The notes below the pieces were generated by a model. That model searched no databases, was not told where the DNA came from, and worked only from the letters and a program-made list of their open reading frames with translations. From Dermacentor variabilis (taxonomy: Eukaryota; Arthropoda; Arachnida; Ixodida; Ixodidae), in assembly GCF_050947875.1 (NCBI RefSeq), contig NC_134568.1, forward strand, positions 265,699,815 to 265,763,814: a DNA stretch of 64,000 bases, in the 5' to 3' direction. Shown here one piece after another: positions 55,926 to 64,000 of the stretch; position 1 is the stretch's first letter; the number at the start of each line of letters is the position of its first letter. Made by a program: the position numbers and the translations under genes.

Positions 55926-56899
55926 AAACGCATTCGTGTCCGGGAAGCCCATGTAATGAATTTAGAATAAAAAACTCCCCCCTCTCACTTCTCAGTTAAA
56001 GAAAGGAATAAGGAAAGAGCTCGGCAGTCAAGGTGCTCGCACACTGAATGCTGATTTTATTCCGAGAGATGCTTTAAAGAGGGCATAATACGTAGAAGGA
56101 TTAACACGAGGAAACCACGGTCATGCGCTCGAGACAGTAGGGCGCAGATAAATGACATACAGTGGTCCTACTCACTCAGTTACAAGCCCGGAGGGTCGAT
56201 GCCGCCGTTGAGGGCGCATAGCCTGTCGGTGCTCAGACAATTGCTAAGAAGGTGGCAGTTCGAATACCACCTCAGAATCAACAGGGCCTCAGACCCTGAG
56301 GTCTTTTCCACGGACAGTTGGAGCACGCCAAGCATTCACTGACCGTCAGTCAGCGAGCTGCCGTTTGGAGATCCCATTGCTCACTGCCTCGCTAGGTGGG
56401 CAATCCCTTCCTAGCCATACAAGGTGTCGTCCTCTTTTCTTGGCATGCAGTCAACATCGTTACAGCCCGTTCACAACCGTGAATGTTAACTCGTAGTGCT
56501 CAAATTCAAGCAGTGCACGACTGGCTCGTTTCTTTGATAAACTATGGCCTTGGGTCCATAAGGATGTGCTCAACCATTCCCCTGTGGCCAGTGAGTGCTA
56601 ATGAAGATGCTAATGCCGACTGTTCACAGGCCTAATTGGGGACAAACAACAAACATGGGCGGGATTGTCGGATGGGCGGTGTATATACTATATCGTCGCG
56701 TAAATGCGGGGCCTAATCTCAACATAATGCAAAAGGCTTGCAAGGCTACGTTGGATACCGCACGGGGTACGATATTTCATATACGGATCAAGCCCATAAT
56801 GACGGCTGCTGAGATTTTTCCGCCTTGTCCGATGTCTTGCTGTCGCGTTCTGCATGAAATCAACGAGAAAAGAATTGCAGTGTCGTCTTGAGGATGGGA
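55926..56899. other. No recognised gene or repeat
   Basis: Nothing identified; short frames only. Confidence 0.3.
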
Positions 56900-57340
56900 G
56901 GCTGCCAAAAATGCCGTAATTTAAGGCTGTTTTTCCTGTTGCATCTGCAACACCATTCCTGTGCATGTCTGCAGTAGACAGAAGTCAACTTGTAAACTAT
57001 ACGATGGTCTTTCTTTCCATTAAGAATGTGCAGATCGGCAGTTATACGGCATCTAGAGCCACGAAATCAGCGTTTTTTTTTTTCGCATGACACATTGACT
57101 ATCTGCAGCGATCATCTTGAATCGCATAATACGTTCCAGACATGAGGGAGTTCGTGGTAAATATGCCTTGCAGCTTCTCGAATGGCCGCTAGCTCAGTTG
57201 CGGTTGGGGTTATCTTGTGATCCGACGGATACCTTCAAGCGATAAGATAAGTCGGGAGAACGACGGCTGCAGTTGAGCCGATGTTACAGAGCCGTCCGTT
57301 TATATAAGCAAGGATTTACCATATTCTCTATATATGGCCG
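56900..57340 (-). pseudogene. LINE RNase H remnant
   Basis: On the minus strand near 57120-57240 the translation KITPTATELAAIREAARHIY and HELPHVWNVLCDSR carries the RNase H glutamate (TELAAI) and second aspartate (CDSR). A broken TDGSV lies just upstream near 57290. Stops and shifts occur around them. Confidence 0.72.
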
Positions 57341-58078
57341 ACGGTGAGTAAACCGAGGACTTCAGGCGGAATGGCCATTTTTTTTCGACAGTTCATGACA
57401 TAAACAGTTGGATCAGAGACTACGACATCGCCCATGGGGGTGTGCATGAAAATTAGGTGAATGCACAATTTATAGAAATATCGGGCTTATGCCAAATTAT
57501 TATTTTGCAAAAGCTGCTGTCAGGGCGTAAGTCATGTATCAATGGCACAGAGTGGCGCTTGCGTCGAGTGAGGATTCGCAAGAACACTGGAAGAGGTTGC
57601 TTCGAAAGTTACACAGATAATGGAGAGGCGTGGGCTTCCTTAAGTGTGTCATGGGTCGACGTGTCAGGAGGTCTACTTAGACAAATGCGCATGGCTTGCG
57701 CTTTCAGTGATGTATCCTTCACATTAGCGCAACTTGGAATGAGTGAAGAAAAATAGGAAAAACAAGAAGAAACAAGACACGGAAGGCGCTCCCATCTCCT
57801 GCTTCTTCTGGTTTTTCCTTTATTTTTCTTTCAGTTTTTCCTATTTCTTCACTTTCCAAGTTCCTTTAGTTTTCCTTTATTTATTTTTTTTACTTCACGA
57901 CTAGGTGTAGATCAGCGCCAACTCTGGCATTGCGAAGAAGAGGTCGAGATGGTAACCTGAAGAAAGTCTTATGAAGTAGGTATATCTGCCAACCTACTTC
58001 AGAATAAGTAGGTACGCCTGCAACCAGCTTATTGAACTCTTCAGCATCCTCCTTATCAGTCTGCCGTTGGTGAAGAGA
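57341..58078. other. No recognised gene
   Basis: Pyrimidine-rich sequence near 57790-57900; otherwise unassigned. A 99-codon frame at 57457-57756 shows no domain. Confidence 0.3.
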
Positions 58079-58720
58079 GAGATAGCGAGAGCAAGGAATG
58101 GAAAGGCGAGGGTTCGGTTTGCTACCTTACACTGGGGTGAGGGAAAGGAGGAATAAAAAGAGGAAGGGAGTGAACACTGTGAGTGGACGCTGGGCTGTGT
58201 GTGTGCAGCGAAGCGCCGTGACAACGAAGTCAAGTCCTACAGCCGGTGATATGCGTTGAAGTCACCCGCAATAGCCTCTGTACGGAAAGGGTCGTCCCGT
58301 ACGGGGAAGACACGAAGACCTTCTACAGTTTACCAAACCTTGGGGAGGTAATTCGTGCGTCTATAGATGAGCAAAAAGTGCCCCAGTGCCTATCTTCTGA
58401 CTTGTTAAGATGTTTTACTTTGCGCTGAGCTCTACGACAAAGGGTCAAGTCAGAATGAGATTTTCTCCTCCTATAGTTTCTCGCCCCGCGTCGGTGGATG
58501 GCACGGAGCTTTTCGTATTGAACATTTCGTGTACACAGGCACACTGACAAACTTAATCGCGTCTAGTATGGAAGATCCGATTAGATATTGAAGTTGATAT
58601 GGTGAGCTTATGGCCTCGCAAATCTCCTCAAGGGTGGCTTTGTAAGTGGACCAGTCGGTTATGCGCATGCGGGGCGCAGTGGAGGGGACAAACAACTTGA
58701 ACTGTAAGCACGTTGCAACG
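58079..58720 (-). mobile_element. LINE fragment, linker region joined to 3' end
   Basis: Near 58580-58690 the minus strand gives MRITDWSTYKATLEEICEAI and SSILDAIKFVSVPVYTKCSI, like the DW...LDA...IP segment between endonuclease and RT of I-like LINEs. Near 58080-58150 is the GTAAGGTAGCAAACCGAACC 3' block with a GAGAGAGA end. The RT between them is deleted. Confidence 0.5.
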
Positions 58721-60294
58721 AGACCGTTGCAATGGTGGTCTCACCATTTCACTTTTATGAACGTAATATCGCTTCTGATGAACACAGTTGACTGAACTTT
58801 TTTGTCAGTCTATAACCTTTAAGCGCTGAGTTCACAAGAAAATGACATGGATATTTGCATGTCATCTGTGCAAAGTCAGACGGTAAACTTTGTTCTGCTT
58901 ATCATAGGCAGAAAAATAATGCTGCGAAGTGAAGATTGAAAACCGACAACAACCGCCTCTGCTGATTCCCGAGCGAAGCTAAGTCTAAACTTTCTACGCC
59001 CAGTAGAAATTAACAAGTTGAAGTTATCCCACCCTTACAATTCCGCGCCTCACCAATGAATAAACGATACAAGAGATATCAGTCCACCTTTAATGGGAGA
59101 GCCGCTGCTCGCACGTTAGGAGCGGTCTCCTCGAAACCCATCAGCCAGTTAACTGATGCTGTGTAGGGCAATAAGAAAAGAAAACGAAAACGAGTAAGCG
59201 CGTATGAACAGAAAGAAAAGAAAGGCAGGCAGCAAGAGAGAAACCCTTGCACAAGGTGCTGAGCGGCAACTCTTGTCTGCGCCGATCAACCGCGCTCTAT
59301 TCTTCGCCGCAGACACTGCCTAATTGGGGACACCTGTTCACACCTCGGTGGAGAGCGCCGATCTACTGATGCCGGTGCGCGGTAGCTTATTAAAAACGCA
59401 ACACCCTGCCCGCCGCCTTCGACTTCTACACTCCCCTTGCTACTTTTTTGCGCAACGGTCGCCGCACTGGAGGCAAAACAAAGGGAGCGGAAAGCGAAGG
59501 AAGCCCGATGAAACTTTATTAGCTCGTTCGCCGTTGTGTTGCTCTTTACTCGCCCACCCCTCTCGCAGGCGCCGGTGTGCGTACGTACGTGCGGGGCGCG
59601 CTAGCTGGCTTTTATCTTCAGCCATTGTTGATGGCTCTCTGTTCGCTTTTATATCGGTCTGCAACAACCGCGTCGCGCATCGCTTCGCCCTCGCCGCCGA
59701 GCCCTCATCCGAGGCTCCGGGTTCGAAGAAAGTGGGAAGGGGGTCTCCATTTGCAAAGGTGCTGATGCGGCCCTTTTCGCCTCTTTCTCGGGTTCAACTC
59801 ACGTTCGCCAAAGGGAGACCTTCTCCCGTCCTCCACGAAGGAGGTCTCTTCCATGCACACACTCGGAACTCTCTTTCTCGCTCTCTCTTTTTACGTGTCG
59901 ATCTCTTCCTTTGTTTTCGTTTTTTTGTTTTCATCCTTTCTTGCGCACCCTCTCGGGTGCCGCGGCCGTCGCGCAGTGGGGGTGCCTTGCCAGTGTGCGC
60001 CGCTGTGGCACAGCCTACGAATACGTTGTGCACGCGTAGACCGGTGCCGCACTCGAATAGACACTCGCTAACGAAGGAAGCATCAAGTTGGCGCTGGAAG
60101 AGAAAAAAAAACGAAATACGCTTTTCTTTCAGTTTTCCTTTCCGCTTGGTCCGGGCACGTAAAAGGGACGTTCGTGTTTTGCCCTACGTACCATGTCTGT
60201 AGATCAAGTAGTATAACCGTATTTCAATGTAATCAGGCAGCTCAGCTTAAGTGAAACAGTTGACTACATCGGTGTGCGCTGTACATGGTGATGC
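58721..60294. other. No recognised gene; GC-rich part 59300-60100
   Basis: A 292-codon stop-free frame at 59324-60202 begins at TTG and is rich in R, S, P and L without any domain, so it is probably a composition artefact. A short inverted stretch is not evident. Confidence 0.35.
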
Positions 60295-61619
<1,325 letters not shown>

Positions 61620-61626
61620 AAAGAAA

Positions 61627-62145
61627 TTAATAAAGGGGAAATGAGACATCCACTCAAGCGTAGTTAATTGCTGCAAAAGAAGCCCATACGGGTTCGTCGA
61701 AAGAAAAGCCTCCCAGTTGAAGAGAAAATCCGTACTGGTCCAGGACTCGAACCCGGGAAAATCACCTTTCCTGGGCAGCCGCTCTACCATCTGAGCTAAC
61801 CAGGTGGCTAGCAGATGGCAGGGCGAAGTCGAATTTATCGACAACCCGAAGCAAAGACAAGAGTTTGACGAAATAGTTCTGCGGAAAGCCGCAAGGTGGA
61901 GAGAAGTAATTAATAAAGGGGAATCGAGACATCCATCCAAACGTAGGTAATTGCTACAAAAGAAACCCATATGGTCCCAGGTTCGAGTCCCGAACCAGGA
62001 CGAATGTTTCTTCAACTGCGAGGCTTTTCTTTCGAGGTACCCGCATAGGCTCCTTTGTAGCAGTTAGCTACGTTTGGGTGGATGTCTCATTTCCCCTTTA
62101 TTAATTACTTCTCTCCACCTTGCGGGTTTCCGCAGAACTTGTTCG
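61627..62145. repeat. Composite palindromic repeat with a tRNA-like unit
   Basis: The block TTAATAAAGGGGAAATGAGACATCC (split: TTAATAAAGGGGAAATG then AGACATCC) occurs at 61628, again at 61911, and inverted at 62076-62105. A CTTGCGGGTTTCCGCAGAAC block lies inverted at both sides of 61876-62143. The strand minus of 61735-61805 reads as a tRNA-like sequence with A box TTAGCTCAGATGGTAGAGCG and B box GGGTTCGAGTCC. Units therefore alternate in orientation. Confidence 0.75.
61733..61806 (-). other. tRNA-like sequence (A and B boxes), degenerate
   Basis: Good TRNA-like D arm and T arm, but the anticodon loop (CAGGAAA) lacks the usual U33 and the acceptor arms do not pair well. A GGA (Ser) reading of the loop is possible. 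It is more likely the RNA polymerase III promoter of a SINE-like repeat than a working tRNA gene. A half copy with the B box lies near 61975-61992. Confidence 0.5.
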
Positions 62146-62248
62146 AAATAAAGTGCATTTAAATATGACATATCTACAAAACTACGAAACAAAATTTGGA
62201 GGCCGCTTAAAATTCCACTTACGGCAACTGCAGCTTATGTAACCGTAA

Positions 62249-62483
62249 ACCCGCCGTGGTTGCTCAGTGGCTATGGTGTTGGGCTGCTGAGCACGAGGTC
62301 GCGGGATCGAATCCCGGCCACGGCGGCCGCATTTCGATGGGGGCGAAATGCGAAAACACCCGTGTGCTTAGATTTAGGTGCACGTTAAAGAACCCCAGGT
62401 GGTCAAAATTTCCGGAGTCCTCCACTACGGCGTGCCTCATAATCAGAAAGTGGTTTTGGCACGTAAAACCCCAAATATTATTA
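62249..62483 (+). mobile_element. tRNA-derived SINE, Ruka-like, with perfect 14-bp target duplication
   Basis: The 235-bp body starts ACCCGCCGTGGTTGCTCAGT, has B box GGGATCGAATCC, and ends in CCAAATATTA. TTATGTAACCGTAA stands at 62235-62248 and again at 62484-62497. It is the cleanest SINE copy in the window. Confidence 0.95.
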
Positions 62484-62497
62484 TTATGTAACCGTAA

Positions 62498-64000
62498 CGT
62501 TTACCGGGAAACACTGGCGGCGAACGTATGCACGAAGGCAAGCTTTCTGGTAGAAACGCAGCCTCTTGCGTGGGTCGATCTCCTGTTATTGTTTCGCACT
62601 TCGAATATTTAAGTCTGAGAAGAGATAACATAAAATATACGCGCTGTCGTTTTTTTTTTATTACATTTGTTTGTGGGCTGCCGTTCTCAAAATTCCGAGG
62701 AATAACTTTGTAAAGAATGAAAGACAAGGTATGAGCAAATTTGGTGGTAGGAGAGTGGTTTGGTATGCGTGGTTCGGAATCTGGTTCGAAATTCTTTTTG
62801 CCGAAGCGATGTCCGACGCTGGATCTCGGACGCCGATCGACGTCGTATTTTCTGCGACACGGGGACCTTAACGCTGACGCGTTAACAACCTATGGCATCT
62901 TAAATGCACCAATAATGACATGTAGATTGTTACAATATTTTTTTTTAGTTTTTTAAACAACTTTTAGAGCACGTAGAAGAGTCCATTTCAACGCCTGGTA
63001 CCCACAATTCGTTCTCCTGTTTAGTGGTTTACAAATGCCATTTGTGCGCACACCATGCTTCCCTATTTATCTTTTATGAAGTGAAGAAAAATATTGAGGT
63101 CTGTTTTTAGGGCCAGCTATCTCCCAAACACTACTCCGGAAGGCAAAAAAAGAAAAAGAGAAAACGGGATGAAAGAAAATAACTCATAACAACATAGTAA
63201 AACAAATACTGCACACAATACAACACGTCACAAAAATGTAAGTAGTGCCGTCACGGGGGCATCAGCCCCGGAAGCACGGCCTAGTTATTCAGAGCGGTCG
63301 CCACATCGTCGTGGGAGAACCCCACGTCAAAACTTGCACATAAACTTAAGTGGAATGCGTAACGCTCAACTGGCACGGTGCTTCGACTTTGCCGTCGAAA
63401 CACCATGATTCAAATCTAAAGCAGACGCATGCATCACTTGGGAACGAATGTACCAAAAAGTGCCGGACAGTGAGTTGATCTTGATAAGTCAGAAGCGAAC
63501 GTACAGTCGCTTCGACAGGTGCCGCCATGTTCCCCTAAGCAAGGCTCCCCTAATTTGGTGTCCTACAACATTAAAGAAACTTTATCGCTCTCCTTACGTG
63601 CGTTAGCGTTGAAAAGCATAATCCCGAAAATAGCGTACGTTCGCAAGAGCTCCGGCTTCGCTTACGTACTGGACATGCGCAATGTGTCCAACGATAACGC
63701 TAAGTCCGAATGTTTGCTGCCTAATGCTGTACTAAAGCGTGAATCAGCAAACATCTCTTATTGGACTGAAGCCTCTATTGCACCCCTCTCTCTATTACCA
63801 CCGCTACATCACTGCGAGGTTAGTGGGAAATAAGTGATGTGCGAGGACAAGTACAAATTAGATTTGTTAGGGCCCCGGGACAGAAGTGGGGATGGAATTC
63901 GAGCCATGAAGACCCTGCGTCGATTTGTGTTTTTTTATTCCTAGTTCTTAATTTTAGCTTTATTGTCGTGTCATATTTATTTATTTATTTCAACACGCTG
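62498..64000. other. No recognised gene; ends in a (TTTA) run
   Basis: No domain found. TATTTATTTATTTATTTC at 63976-63993 may be the inverted tail of a LINE that continues beyond the window. Confidence 0.35.

Noticed and set aside
59324..60202. 292-codon plus-strand open frame
   Set aside because: Starts at TTG, has low-complexity R/S/P/L composition in GC-rich DNA and no recognisable domain.
61733..61806. Functional tRNA gene
   Set aside because: Good A and B boxes, but poor acceptor pairing and an abnormal anticodon loop; more likely a SINE-like promoter.

Overview
The window looks like arthropod, most probably ixodid (hard) tick, nuclear DNA. I see no prokaryotic gene organisation, no rRNA, no CRISPR and no convincing single-copy host gene. 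The tick call is from memory: tRNA-derived SINEs with a Ruka-like body occur at least five times (about 11.3, 27.6, 29.7, 53.5 and 62.3 kb), mixed with many I-like and CR1/Jockey-like LINE remnants, Penelope-like sequence, Ty3/gypsy LTR elements, short TIR elements and long microsatellites. Nearly every long open frame that I can identify is mobile-element protein.

Layout. 0.1-4.1 kb: a short palindromic repeat, two I-like LINE 3' fragments, and a foldback centred on (AAT)n/(ATT)n. 4.1-9.4 kb: the main object, a Ty3/gypsy-class LTR retrotransposon on the minus strand. It has one open gag-pol frame ordered capsid, zinc knuckle, protease, integrase, reverse transcriptase, which is the unusual Gmr1-like order. 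RT is cut off after YLDD and fused to the 3' LTR. The 5' LTR is joined to a full inverted LTR, and the whole structure (4441-9206) lies between two copies of CCCCG. 9.2-16.6 kb: a tRNA-like SINE, an I-like LINE 3' end, two SINEs and a TIR element carrying a nested CR1/Jockey-like LINE. 16.9-17.9 kb: a GC-rich, CpG-dense stretch. 19-24 kb: a palindromic hairpin, copies of a GCGATAGCAA-ended repeat, and the second copy of a short basic MGRPR frame also seen at 4.3 kb. 25.8-34.3 kb: three LINE remnants, two (TA)n tracts, SINEs and short repeats. 34.8-43.1 kb: a TTAA-flanked MITE, a long-TIR element, a LINE RNase H remnant, a 294-bp (ATGT)n tract and a second GC-rich stretch. 43.6-47.1 kb: three related solo LTRs, the third split by a 711-bp TIR element. 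48.6-54.5 kb: one Penelope-like element on the minus strand, split by a SINE, a nearly intact 3.2-kb LINE and a short DNA element. 54.5-62.5 kb: LINE fragments, a (CA)n tract, a palindromic tRNA-like repeat and a SINE with a perfect 14-bp target duplication. 62.5-64 kb: nothing recognised.

The parts do not form a host pathway. The window records layered transposition: old LINE and Penelope copies serve as targets for later SINEs, LINEs and TIR elements. The most informative structures are the U5-to-U5 inverted-LTR retrotransposon, the four-layer Penelope nest and the recurring MGRPR micro-ORF. Boundaries and identities were judged by eye, without database searches.
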